Source: Paroedura picta (Eukaryota > Chordata > Lepidosauria > Squamata > Gekkonidae). Taken from it: DNA of 64,000 bases. The stretch is from positions 14,123,345 through 14,187,344 of the forward strand of contig NC_135381.1 of assembly GCF_049243985.1 (NCBI RefSeq), given 5' to 3'. The stretch's first letter is position 1; every line of letters begins with the position of its first letter. Position numbers and translations under genes: made by a program. The notes beneath the pieces are model-generated. The model ran no database searches. It was not told where the DNA came from and saw only the letters and a program-made list of their open reading frames with translations. Positions 34,521 to 46,544 of this stretch are shown in pieces.

Positions 34521-34620
34521 GCTCTTATTATTATGGTATACAGTGGTAAAACAACCTGTTCAAACCTGTACAAAATCTTAACAATTACTAAGAAGCTTAG
34601 AAAAGATTTATTCAATAAAT

Positions 34621-34856
34621 GGATTTTTTATTACCCGAAGGTGTCACAAAACAGATTACAAACACCTTTCCCCTCCCTATCTCCAGAACAGACACCCTTA
34701 AAGAGCTCTAACTGAACTGCTCTGGGAGAACATCCCTAAGAGAACTGTGACTGGATCAAGGTCACCCAGCTGATTGCATGCGGAGGAGGAGTGGGGAAAT
34801 AAACCCAGTTCTTCAGATTAGAGGCCGCTGCTCTTAACTGCCACACCATGCTAGTT
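34621..34856 (-). mobile_element. Sauria-type tRNA SINE
   Basis: Minus-strand copy: head ctagcatggtgtggcagtta at 34837-34856, body toward 34621. Confidence 0.8.
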
Positions 34857-35131
34857 TCTGGCTTCTAGCACTAATGGCTATGAAGCATATGGGCAACACC
34901 TGCCATAAAGCATAGAGGTTGATGGAATTGCAGAGCTTGCATGGCCCGCTTTGAGCAACAGGGCAAGGACAAATCAAATAAAATGAGAGAAACGATACAC
35001 ATTTACTGAAGGTCCCCAATTGAGGCATGATGCAGCAGTTTCTTGCTGCAGAATCTGGCAAAAGGTTGGCTGCCAGCATGAACATGTTAATCCTCTAAGC
35101 ACACAGAGTCCTGGTCACAACTTCTGGTAAG

Positions 35132-35267
35132 AAGGGGCAGTCAACCTGTGGTCCTCCAGATGTCCATGGACTACAATTCCCATGAGCTCCTGCCAGCGTT
35201 AGCTGGCAGGGGCTCATGGGAATTGTAGTCCATGGACATCTGGAGGACCACAGGTTGACTACCCCTG
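35132..35267. mobile_element. Full-length palindromic hAT element
   Basis: Arms are near-perfect reverse complements around CCAGCGTTAGCTGG. No clear target duplication at the flanks. Confidence 0.82.
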
Positions 35268-36539
35268 ATTTGTACCAACAAGTATGATTTCAGCGAATTC
35301 CTGGTCAAATGGCATAACGTCCTGAGCACGAGGGGCCAGTCCTGAAACGCTGCAGTAAGACAACTTCTCATGCATTCTCTCTCTCTCTCACAAACACACC
35401 CACACACCCCTTTGCCCCAGAGAAAGGCAGATCTGCAGCAAGCAGCGTGTCTCTGCAACGGAGGAGCGGAGAAGTGCCACAGCACAGCACAGCGCTTTTT
35501 CTTGGCTCCGCCGCCCGCTGTCATGCCTCCCGGCATTCATTGGTCCCCGGCTGGCCTGCTTCCGTCTCCTGACTCTCATTAGCCAGGCAACACTCCCGGC
35601 TTTTAACAGCCTGAGTGTCTGGAGGTGCTTCTGACAGGAGGTGACCTCAAAGATTTATCAGCCTCTTGGTGAAGCATCCCAGGGCTTGGGTTGCCTCGTC
35701 TGCAACTGGAGGGCTCAGTTTTCACGCAGGAGTGGCCCCTGCATTGTTCTCTAGGTCTCCTTCAGAACCCAGAGTGCTGACTCAGGAATAGTTTGAGCCA
35801 ATGCATTGTCATCTGGCTTGGCCCCTTGGCTGGGCCAGATCTGCAGCAGCTGGAGCAGAAGGTCTGGCGAATGGCCTGTTAAGAGGGAATCGCTTCTTAA
35901 TTTGGAGCAGGGGGTTAATTTCAAGCAGGTCACAACCACTCCTGGTTTCTGGGTGCTTCTGGCAGTGACTCTGATGCAGGAATATCCTCAAACAGTCCAA
36001 AGTAGCAGAGGACTGCCTCGGGTCTCACCCCCTGATCAAAGCCTAGACTGATGAGGAATATTCTGAAGCCCTTCCATAAGAAGAGAACTCAATGGTTGAG
36101 ACTCTGCCTCCTTAAGCAAAGAACCAGGTTTTGTAGACCTGTCCCTACGCTATGGAGAGCTGACGCCTAGAATGAAACTTCGTTGGCCTTAAGGGTGTCA
36201 TCGGGCTCAAATTTTGTCTTGATATTATACGTTCTTCTTGCAGTCCCTGGTATTTTCAGCCACCGTCTCCAAGTCTGTAATTCAAAGGCATCTCTCTTCT
36301 TTCTCTCGTGTTTCCTTAGGGACCTCAAACGCTTCCTTTAAAGCTCCACCACCTCCCTATCTGGATGGCGAGCCCTGAGAACAGAACAATACTGGAGACT
36401 TTGTTCTTAAAACCAGTTTGCTTGTTCCTTGGGAAAGCTGAGATCAGCTCACCGATGGTCTCCCAGGGGCCCATGCTTGAAGCTTCAGCGTTGCCGGCAG
36501 AGTTGTATGCTCCCAGACCATTCAATCCCAACCCGTTTT

Positions 36540-37640
36540 GAATTCAACGGAAGGATCAGGAAAACAACTTAAATGGCATTAGAGACCTTTTGAAATTCAA
36601 AAATAACAAACAAGTTTATTTAACATACAGGGGAAAAGGTTAGGTGAAATCAAGGGTTGGAATTCCTGAGGTAAAATTAGTGCACACACAGGCTTCAGTT
36701 GTTACAGTTCAGGCTAATGAGAGATTCTTAAGCATTTTATAGTGTCTTAAATCTTGAGAGACTTTTGTTCCAGTGTTTCCCCAAATACTCCAGAACACTT
36801 TCTTTGAATATTCTCTAACTCCTTTGGTTTCCGCATTGCATCCATTCAGAAAAAGGGAGGGAAGAAATGAATGGGAGCCAGCTTGGTGTAGTAGTTAGGA
36901 GTGAGGACTCCTAATCTGGCGAGCTGGGTTTGATTACCCGCTCCCCCACATGCAGCCAGCTGGGTGACCTTGGGCTCGTCATAGTACTGAGAAAGCTGTT
37001 CTGACCGGGCAGTGATATCAGGGCTCTCTCAGCCTCACCCATCTCACAGGGTGTCTGTTGTGGGGAGAGGAAAGGGAAGCCGCGTTGAGACTCCTTCGGG
37101 TAGAGAAAAGCAGCATATAAGAACCAACTTTTCTTCTTCTTAAGTTTCGTTCAGCTGCTTCATCAGTGCAAACCTTCATTGCTGCTAACACAGACCCCTA
37201 ATCGACGTTTTCAGGTTTTCTATTGGAAGTGAAGGGTGGACTAGAATTTAAGGGGATTTCTTCATGCTAAGACTGCAGCTATGAAGATTCCCAGGGACTC
37301 ACTTTCTGTCTCTGCCTTTGACTATCCTGGGTAGAAGAGCGCCACCTCCTGATCTACCCATAGAATTACCTCCTGTCTCTTTAAAAGGCTTGGCAGAACC
37401 TTCTTACCTGAAGGGACCAGATCCCCAGGTAGCCTAGCAGGAGAGATGTAACTGACAGGACACCTTGTGCTATTTTTATAGCCGCGAGACTCAGGTGGCA
37501 TTGAGCTGTTGCTCTCCAAACTCTGCCTTGAGTCACCAATCAGGGATGAAAAGAAAAGAAGGGAGAGGACAGTATTTATTAGGAATCTAAGACTTTACTG
37601 TAGAAAACAAGAGAAGATGCTTGATCCCCTCCAGCTCCTC
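36540..37640 (-). mobile_element. Promoter-like module: possible solo LTR fossil or unannotated transcript
   Basis: Minus strand carries a TATA box CTATAAAAATAG (37470-37481), a strong splice donor CAG|gtaagaa at 37408, and AATAAA at 36615-36620. A Sauria-type SINE sits inside. The order promoter then polyadenylation signal fits an LTR, but the spacing is long and terminal TG/CA borders were not established. Confidence 0.35.
36876..37141 (+). mobile_element. Sauria-type tRNA SINE, longer variant, nested in the 36540-37640 module
   Basis: Head agccagcttggtgtagtagtt, segment actgagaaagctgttctgac, tail gtagagaaaagcagcatat ending in tcttcttctt. It interrupts the promoter-like module described separately. 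Confidence 0.85.
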
Positions 37641-37744
37641 TGTATGTTTACTTAAATGAACATCCCACGTGAAACTTACTCCAAGGGGAGAGCCATGGGG
37701 TTTGTATCCTGAAATGCCTTGCTCATTTTCCCATTCTACCTAAT

Positions 37745-37926
37745 GCTGGGAGCGATTGAGGGCAAAAGAAGAAGGGGACGACAGAGAATGAGGTGGCTGG
37801 ATGGAGTCACTGAAGCAGTCGGTGCAAACTTAAATGGACTCCGGGGAATGGTAGAGGACAGGAAGGCCTGGAGGATCATTGTCCATGGGGGTCGGACACA
37901 ACTTCAGAACTAACAACAACAACAAC
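37745..37926 (+). mobile_element. BovB/RTE LINE 3' end
   Basis: Plus-strand frame [20 protein letters not shown], then [14 protein letters not shown] and stop, the C-terminus of RTE/BovB ORF2, followed by the typical (AAC)n-like tail. Confidence 0.85.
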
Positions 37927-40649
37927 CTTTTCACATTCAGGGCACGCTTTCTGTAGTGCCAGAACTCTCTGTTTCTCCCTCCAATCCTCTTCCACAGTTG
38001 TGTTACTGTGGAAGAACAAGGTGCTGCTACACTGAATGCCCTTTGGAAGAACAGCTGGGAATTACAGCACTCTGGGAGTACGGCACTCTGTGTCTTTGCA
38101 GGGTGATCGCCCTTCTACCTCGATCCAAACACACAGTCTGGGTTAATTCCCTTACACTGGAGGAAGCATGATTCTAAGGGGGGCAATTCTGAAGGGGAGG
38201 GCAGGGGTTCAAGTTCAGAAATCCAGCTTGGTGCAAGGTGCTTGTGCCATGCCTGATACACTCCACCCCCCACCCCCAGGCCCAAGGCATTTTACATCCT
38301 CAAGTGGCTGCTTCTCATGCTGGGAGAGCAGCCTGCCCCGATGCAAAGCTTCTGGCTGCACCAATCAGATCACAGGCTTGCTTTTTACCCCCACTTGGGT
38401 GGCTTCTGCATGCAGCCTGCACCCTCCCAGCACCTGTCTAACCACATGCTCCAGAGTCCTGCCACGTCTCCCAGGGGAACAGAGCTCAGGAGGTAGGGGA
38501 TCCATTGTAATTCTGGGAGAACTCTAGGCCACGGGAATACTCCCTGTGGTCCATCAGCAAGTAGAACGTGGATGCTTTGGATACGGATCCCCAGGAAAGG
38601 AATGCAGCACAGAGGAAACTTCCCAGGTCCCTGCAAGAATACAAAGCAGCTCAGCACTACAAGTGAGCTAGTCCTCCCCCCTCCAACCCCCTCCCATCCA
38701 ACTAGCCCATCCAAGCTGCAGCCTTGCTCCTTTTATAGGCAAGAGCTTGGAGATGGAGTCTGATGGCTTTCCAAAATGGGCACAAAGCCGGCAGGAGGCT
38801 GGCTCCTGCTGACAATTGTCATCCTGACAATGGAGAGCATTTCCAAAGACCTGGCTGAATGGCCAGGGACGGGTTGACGTCCTCCCACCGCCTACTGTGC
38901 CCTCTGCCTGCTTTCAAAGAACTCCGGCATCCCAGGGTGTCTGGTTCCTCCCCTGCCCTGGAGAGGGGGCCTGCTGCAGCTGCAGTGATACTGCGGAGGC
39001 CTTGTGGCTGGGCCAGCAGCTGCCTGCAGGCAGCTTCCCTGTCTCAGCAAGCAGGTGCATTCATTGCAGTCCGTCGGACTCCGATGCAGCCAAACATGCA
39101 GCAGGGGTGGATTTTAGGCGCAGATGCAGGGTTGCGCTTTTGCACGAGGCTGGCCAAAGGAAACTCGGCACCTGCAGCTTGAAAATCCAAGTCCAGCCGT
39201 TAAGAAAAGACAACTGTGCAAGGAAGTGTTCCCATGACATAGGAGCTGTGTTTTCTCAGATTACTCCAGTGTAAAAGGGAGGTGGACCATCAGGTCCACT
39301 GTGAAATTAAACATTCTGTTGTTGTTTTAAAGGACACTTATGGTTCATCAAAAAAAACCTCACCTATACAAAGATCGTCAATAAATATCCCACTGTAGAC
39401 CTAGGAAAGAAGGAATGCAGGGGAAGCGAGAAGGGGTGGGTCTGAAAGCGAAAAAAAGGCCCAGGGACACATCCAGGGGAAGGGCTGGCTCACCTTCTAC
39501 CTCCCAAGGCAGCGCAGCCATAAGAGATGGATCAGTGGACATCACTAAGGGCTGCTGCAGGGCCTGGGCTAAGCAACGCCAGCAGCAGGCAGTGAAGCTC
39601 TTGGGTCCCGTCTCTGCTTGCTCCTGGCTGACCGACGGCCCCCAGGACAGCACCCCCTCCCCACCAGGAATTTCCCCAGCAAGTGAAATGGCCAGACTCT
39701 TCCTAGAAGAGTTGATACATTCAGGAACTGGATTGTCAACAGAAACAGGTCCTGCCCCTTTAACCAAGGCTTATTGTGGAAAAAATGAGCATCTGAAGCA
39801 TTTCACAGCATGGAAGTAAACAACACCCCTTCCTAAAGGGACAGGACCTCTTTCCACTAGGCCATTTAGCCACCCTGCTGGGGAAAGAGAGCCTAGAGCT
39901 GCCTCCCTCCCACCTCCCAAGTTCCCTGACCTGCTGGCCTCTCAAACTTCCCTCCAGTCATCTCCGATGAATCAGACAAGGTGCAAAAGGAAAACTGCAG
40001 AGGGCACTTGAGCGGAGAGAATGGCAGCTTTTCCTTTGAAAAACAGACCTTGCCTTTTTGGGTTCCTGGTATCCCTCAATGTAGCCTATGATCTTTGGCA
40101 TCACGAACACCTGAAGGGGGCAGACTTCCCCACACCTGTCTTTATAATATCAGTTTGGCCAGTCCTTTGCAGTTTAGCTCTCAGCCATGAAAAACTTCAC
40201 CTGCTGATTTCTGCAGATCTCAGTGATATGGGCCAGGCTGCTTGTTTTCTGGCCAGGCTATAACCATGACTCTAGTTTCCTGAATCCACAACCTTAAGCT
40301 GGTAGACAAGATTCCTACTAGCAGCATTTTTTCTCTTTATTCCTTTCCCCCTTTTTGTTAACACTGACCAAGATGCCCATCCATAAAACTCAGAAGATGG
40401 CTCACTGAGCTGGAATTTTGTTTGGTACTAATATAATTTATTTGTCCATTCGGTGAACAGGACATTTGCCACACCTTGCTGTTCCAATAAGGCCACCAAA
40501 GCAGCTTACAAATTAAAACATACCCCCCCACACACACACACATACACACACAAAGTAAATCACTAAAACAAGGGGAAACATGATATTAAAAGAAGTACAA
40601 ACAATAAAAACCACAAAATGTCAGGGAGGAAGGAGGGATCACTAAGGGA

Positions 40650-40800
40650 ATGGCAAAGCAAACTGCTGGGCGACCTTGGGCCAGTCGCACTGGCAGCCTA
40701 ACCTACCTCACAGGGTCATTGTGAGAGTAATATAGATAAGAGAAGAATTAGGTCACCCTAATTTGGGGAGGAAGGTGGGGCATAAATGAGTAAAATAAGA
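40650..40800 (+). mobile_element. Sauria SINE (classic form), 5' truncated
   Basis: Body gggcgaccttgggccagtcg, cctaacctacctcacagggtc, tail gaggaaggtggggcataaatgagt. Confidence 0.65.
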
Positions 40801-41032
40801 AAGTAAATAAACAAAGTATTTATCTGCAGAAGGAAGACCACAGCAGGAGAGGTGAATCTCCCTGGGAGTTTCCATTTTGTTGCCACTGCTGAGAAGACCT
40901 GGATTGACAGACAGCCACCTCCCTAGCCTCAGAAGGCCGGGGTACCCCAAGCAGCCGCTCCATCGTGGCCTGATAGGCATTAATATCTCAGTTTGGATTT
41001 CTCCTCTCCCCAGCTGATTGCCTCTGGGATCC

Positions 41033-41073
41033 TTAGAGCTGATAATTATATAATTAGAGCTGATAATTATATA
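41033..41073 (+). repeat. 21-bp tandem duplication
   Basis: agagctgataattatata occurs twice in direct succession. Confidence 0.9.
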
Positions 41074-41761
41074 AACTAACTCCTCCCCCACACCCCAAAA
41101 TAAAACTGTGGGTGCACTTCGCATTTGTCCTTTTCCAAATTAAAGTCTTTAATCTGGCAGACATAATATAAGAAACATAAAAGGCCACAGTTTGGCCACC
41201 AGAGGGCGATCAAGGCACACCGTCATTCCACTTGGTCCTTCTTCACTGATGGGTCATTCTACTTGGCCCGTCTTCGCTGGTCGGTCATTCCGCTTGGTCT
41301 TTCTTCGCTGCTGATCATCACTACCTGCATTAGGTCCATTTTTAGGAGGCTGTTGTACAGTTTTCCATAAATGTTTCACAAGGGCCCCCCAAAATAGGCA
41401 GGGCACGCTCATGGTTCCAGTGGGGTCATACAATCAATCCTACTCTTGTTGGGGAGGGAATTGGTTCGTGGAGTTTAAGTGAAAACACGGGGTCCTTAAA
41501 AGGGCAATGAGCCCACAAAATGAGCAGCTTTATGTCTAGATTTTGTGATAACTAGATAAGAACAGACAGTCTGTTCCCAGTGGACTCCAGATGGGTGAGA
41601 ATTCTCGTTTCTGAGAACCAACATACTCCAGGTAGAGTGCTTGCACTTGAAAGCTCACGCCTTGAATAAATCTTTGTTGGTCTTAAAGGTACCACTGGAT
41701 TTTGATTTTGTTTTGTTATACTCCAGATATTGGCACTCTTCTTTACAAATTCTTGAGAGTT

Positions 41762-42026
41762 TGAGCCGAGAAGCTGCTTTTTAGACCCTTTTTTTCTCTA
41801 CCAGGGGGAGTCTCAAAGTGGTTTACAATTGCGTTCCTTTCCTCTCCTCACAACAGACACCCTGTGAGGTAGGTGGAGCTGAGAGAACTGCTTTGTGAGA
41901 CAAGCACTATCAGGACTGTGACAAGCCCAAGGCCACCCAGCTGGCTGCATGCGGAGGAGCAGGGGATCAAACCTGGCTCACCAGATTAGAAGCTGCCACT
42001 CTTAACCACCACGTCAAGCTGGCTCT
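41762..42026 (-). mobile_element. Sauria-type tRNA SINE, longer variant
   Basis: Minus strand; head agagccagcttgacgtggtgg at the right end, box B-like ggtttgatcccc, and extra internal segment as at 5701. Confidence 0.82.
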
Positions 42027-42967
42027 TAGTGGGAGAATTCTTTGCATTAAGTGTTGTGCTGCCTCAATAGGACTCCTTTGCTGGGCTCCTTTTAGTGTAG
42101 GGAGAATGTTTCTTGGGGAAGGGCAGTAAACATACAACCCACCCCTTGTGTTGCCTGAAGGGGCGAATTCCAGGCACCAGCTTCCCCGCTGATCTGCTGA
42201 TCTGAAAATGCTGAAAGTATCGACTGGGTGAACAAAAGAGTACCAGGCAGCACCTGATAAAGAGGGCTCCAATCCAAGATCGGTTGGCAACACTGTCCCA
42301 GATCTCCATCGAGGCCAAGGACCTGCAGTGACTTTTTGAGGCGCTCTGAGATGCCCCGCAGAGCAACATGGAACAAACAAGCATCTGTTCCTCATTCTCT
42401 CCCCCTCCCCGCCTGAACCTTGGCAGCCTTCCTGACTCAAAGGAGGTCAACAACGCACGCGAAAGGGGACGGCAGCGGACACTGGACTGGAAACAGAAGT
42501 GTCGAAGCTGTGTCAGCAACCTTGGGCTTGTGCGCAACAGCATCATCGCATCATCCCGTTCGCCAAATGCTGCAGGCCAAGCAGGAAACAGCTGCACAAA
42601 CTGGGCAGTCTCCCCCACCCCTTGACCCAGACAGCCATTCAGCTCAACTTGAACACAAATTGCAAAACAGGAACATCTACTTGCACACCAACATGGGAGA
42701 AATTAGCCTCCCCCCCTTTTTGGGGGGGCTCTGAGGCAGCCCTCCTTTCCAGCAATGGCAGTTTCAGAGAGGTGTCGAAATAGCAAGGCCTGTGTCCAAA
42801 TGAGAAAAACACCTCAGCCGCTGCCTCCCCTGTGTAAGGAGGCAATACCTCAGAGGGGCATACAGATGACTATTGGAATCTACCTGCCAAATGACCCCTT
42901 CAGCAAACACCACTAGGCTCTGTTGAGTCCAATCTAGAACCAATCAGTATAGTTATTTAGAGTGTTA

Positions 42968-43098
42968 GAGGGGAAGCCAAACTGTAGCTCTCCAGGAGTC
43001 CATGAACTACAATCCCCATGAGCCCCTACCAGCACCATGCTGGCAGGGGCTCATGGGAATTGTAGTCCACAGACCCCTGGACAGCTTGGTAACCCCTG
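42968..43098. mobile_element. Diverged palindromic hAT element
   Basis: Same palindromic core with CCAAACTG-type left and GTAACCCCTG right ends; more diverged than the other copies and therefore probably older. Confidence 0.7.
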
Positions 43099-43109
43099 AA
43101 CTAGAATCT

Positions 43110-43215
43110 GGGAGGTGCAAGTCACCCTGAGTGGGTGGTAAGCAGTGAATGGCACTTAAGCCATGAGACATGCTCCTCCTCCAAGCCCTTATCAGAAATA
43201 TATTATGTGGAACAG
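43110..43215 (+). repeat. Unclassified interspersed repeat, copy 1
   Basis: About 100 bp (ccctgagtgggtggtaagc...gaaatatattatgtgg) recurs in opposite orientation at 55128-55235. Confidence 0.65.
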
Positions 43216-43254
43216 ATATTAAACTCACATGGACTAAGGGCAGGCTCACCAAAG

Positions 43255-43370
43255 CTCAAACCTCGAATGAAACTTTGTTGGTCTTATTTATTATTACATT
43301 TTTATACCGCCGCTCCCAAAACTGGCTCACAGTAGGTGCCCCTGGACTCAAACTTTGTTCTAAAAGAATA
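43255..43370 (+). repeat. Repeat module gaatgaaactttgttggtct, interrupted by an L2-like tail
   Basis: A module (attgaataaaactttgttgg...ccactggactcaaactttg) also seen near 17385, 36170, 41655, 44360, 45795 and 63265. Here about 47 bp of a minus-strand LINE terminus (43288-43334) splits it. Confidence 0.5.
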
Positions 43371-43609
43371 AGAGCCTCACTAGAATCCTTTCCCCCTCCC
43401 CAAGCTGACAATGCCACTCCATCCCCTATCCATTATATTCAGTTCCCCACCTATTCTCTCCTTTCAGCCTGGTCTACTCAAAAGTAACTCCCCTGAGTTC
43501 TGTGGGACCCACCCCCATGATTTCAAAGTTTCTCCTTGCCAGCTGTAACCTTTTACACACTTTTGTGCTAAACCAAGGCATGAAAGCACTTTGAATGTTT
43601 TAAGGTGCT

Positions 43610-43885
43610 ATAAAGGTAAAGGTATCCCCTGTGCAAGCACCGAGTCATGTCTGACCCTTGGGGTGACGCCCTCTAGCGTTTTCATGGCAGACTCAATACG
43701 GGGTGGTTTGCCAGTGCCTTCCCCAGTCATTACCGTTTACCCCCCAGCAGCAAGCTGGGTACTCATTTTACCGACCTCGGAAGGATGGAAGGCTGAGTCA
43801 ACCTTGAGCCGGCTGCTGGGATTGAACTCCCAGCCTCATGGGCAGAGCTTCAGACAGCTACCTTACCACCCTGAGCCACAAGAGG
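43610..43885 (-). mobile_element. Second tRNA-derived SINE family, with target duplication
   Basis: Close copy of the element at 34233. The flanks ttaaggtgctataaa and ttaaggtgctctataaa look like a target-site duplication, which marks it as a true retroposon. Confidence 0.78.
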
Positions 43886-44298
43886 ATCATTTAAGGTGCT
43901 CTATAAATGTCCTATTAATCATTCAAAAGACATGCAACCCCAAACTGTGCATATTTCCTCAGCACGCGGGAGCACGTAAGCAAGCAACCCCCAAACGACA
44001 CTCCCGGGGCAGGGAACCCCTCTTGTCACGCAAGGAACTACTCGTTTCCATCCCACGGCATTGCACCTGAGGAAGCGTGCGCGCACACGGAATAAAACTT
44101 GGCCCGTCTGAACGGGACCCCAGGACTCCACATTCGCCCTGCTGCTTCAGACCCACCCGGCCACCCGCTGGCGCCCACTGCAAAGGGCCACGCACTAAAC
44201 ACACAGAGAGTCCAGTGGTCTGAAGGAGCACGACAAAAACCGAATCCATTTTGAACAGAGCTGAATACATCTGGGCTGGTCTGAAAGCTTGCTGTTGG

Positions 44299-44459
44299 AC
44301 TTATGGAGGAACTGCATTGCATTGCATGGGCTTCCTCTTGGAAGAGGAATTTGGAACAAAGCTGAATAAATCTGGGTTGGTCTTAAAAGTGCCGGTTGGA
44401 CTCGATTTCTGTTATGCCCAGAGGAAGCCCGTGCAACGCAACGCAACTCCTCCATAAGT
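44299..44459. repeat. 40-bp inverted repeat at the AP1B1 CpG-island edge
   Basis: Arms 44299-44338 and 44420-44459 are reverse complements at 35 of 40 positions; all five differences are transitions. The 81-bp loop contains one of a pair of direct modules (gctgaataaatctgggttgg at 44361; gctgaatacatctgggctgg at 44262). Confidence 0.88.
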
Positions 44460-44559
44460 CTGCGCACGAGCCTCCCCCCCCCTCCATCCTCCCTCTTTCC
44501 TCGCCTTCCGGTTCCCCTCTGCCGCCCTGGAAGTGCTTCTTCGTGTCATTTCTCCCTTC

Positions 44560-44644
44560 CCTCCACTTCCGCTGGGGCTGCAGCCAAGACGGGCGAGCGA
44601 AGCGGCTGCAGCCGGAGAGGGGAGAGCGGCGCCCGCAGAGCCAG
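44560..44644 (+). other. AP1B1: AP1B1 non-coding first exon (start approximate)
   Basis: GC-rich sequence ending in a strong donor, GCCAG|gtaagg at 44644/44645. Vertebrate AP1B1 has its ATG in exon 2, so a 5' UTR exon in a CpG island is expected. The transcription start is only estimated from the ETS site at 44564 and the island profile. Confidence 0.6.
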
Positions 44645-46544
44645 GTAAGGAGCCCCGGACGAGCCTGCCTTGCAAAATCCCCGCGCGGACCCGCCACGCC
44701 GGGCTGGGGGGTTAGGAAAGGGTCCCCTTTCCAAAACGGCCCCTCTTGAAGGGGTTCCTCCAGCTGTCTAATCCCCTTTCCCCGGTTTCCCCCTCTTTTT
44801 TTTTTTTTTTGCTGCGTGCCCCAGGAGCCCAGGGGGGCGAGACGCTGGCCCCTCGGAAGTGGGCATGCCAGCCTCCAGGCGGGACCGGGGGATCCCCCGG
44901 AATGACAGCCTGTCCCCAGGCGGCGGGGATCAGGGTGGCCAAAAATACTTCGTTACAGTCGTTCAGACCGAGTTATTTTATATATTTTAGTTATTTACAT
45001 TTATATACCGCCCTCCCCGAAGGCTCATCATAATAAATCGTATCATCTGACATACACACGTAGAATTGTAAGAGGCCGAAACAGTGCGGCCATCGAGTGC
45101 AGCGCAATTAAAGCAATTCCTAAAAGAAAACGATGTTAATTTAGAGCATTAGATTTTTCTCAGGCTCCATCTCCAAATCTCCAGTAGTTTCTCAATCTGG
45201 ATTTGGCAACTCCACCCACCTTGTTCCCTGCTGGTGGCCAGGGTGGGATCTGACAACCCTGATGTAAGAATAAAAGTGGTTCCCTTAGGCATGTTCAGAG
45301 TGGCTTTCTGTCTGTTGACTAAGCAGTTTCCAGGGATCAAGGAAGGGCTTTCCTATTCTAGGGACTGTGGTTTATTTCCAGTTGAATTTGTTTCCAAGAA
45401 ACTGAGCATTGGGAGGGGTTGGGGTGGCTTGATAAGCATGAAGGTGGGATTTTCTTGAGTGAATGCTGGAGAAATGTGGGTTGTTCCCTCCTTAGCCAAG
45501 GGTATGTCACTGGTAGGGACGCATGGATCTCCTTAGTTGCCCTCCTTTGGGGTATGCATCTGTGGGTTTTTTTAATCCATTTATTGACAAGGTTTTAATG
45601 ATACCTCTGAACAATGGTTCCAGTAGGTATGAATAATTTGAACTGGGACTGGGGGTGGTGTGATCACATCACCTGTCATGTTTGCTTTGGATACACAGCT
45701 AGAAAGCTACACGCCTCAAGTTCTCATGATCTGCTCGTGGAAAGATCTGAAGAAGTATGCAAGCATGCCAAAACCTACACCCAGAATTACACTTGGTTTG
45801 CTTTAAATTGCCACTGGACTCAAACTTGGTCTAATGTTCCTCAGAGAGCCCAGACTGTAGCGCTCTGCTGAGAAGTCAGTGACAAGCTCAGGTTTACTCT
45901 TGTGTAGTATATGGAATGGCCTAAAGTTGGGAAGGTTCTGGTTGGAATCTTGCTAATGCTACAAACCAGCTCGGTGGGCTTTACAGAACGTACTTTCCCT
46001 CAGGTATCTTCTCTGCCAGCCTCCACATCTGCAAAGTGGAGGTGATGTTTTTTTGCTCTACAAAGCTGTTGGAAAGACTGCACAAATATGAACTGGTTAG
46101 CTCATGATAGTCTCTCCCGTTTGATGAGCCAGTATGTTTATTTAGAAGCAAGTTCAATGGGATTACTATCCAATTAAGTGTGCCAAAAGCTGCAGCTTAA
46201 AATCTCCAGGCTTTGCTTGCATTTGCGGTAGGTAGAAAAGCAGGGGAAATAATAACAATAATAATATAATACTTTTTTAAAAACTTAATTTTTCTACTCT
46301 AACCTTCCCACAAGGCCCTGGGCAGGTAACATTAGCCATCAACCATAAAACATTAAAACTTCAAAACTATAATGTACATGTTCTTTGCCTTCTTCAGTGC
46401 GTATCATAAATAAAGGAAAAGAAAATGAGTCTGCTGTGTGGAACTGGCAGAATAACAGTGCTTTTGCTCCATTATTTATTATTGATTGATTGATTAACTA
46501 CATTGCATAGTTATACTGTGCACTGCAGTTGTATCGTGATAGTC

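Larger units (their letters stand above)
43970..44940. promoter_or_regulatory. AP1B1: AP1B1 CpG-island promoter
   Basis: About 1 kb rich in GC and CpG around the first AP1B1 exon, without a TATA box. Two ETS-type core sites are visible: CCTTCCGG at 44504-44511 and CACTTCCGC at 44564-44572. This fits a broadly expressed gene. The left part (44095-44460) consists of repeat-derived modules. Confidence 0.7.
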
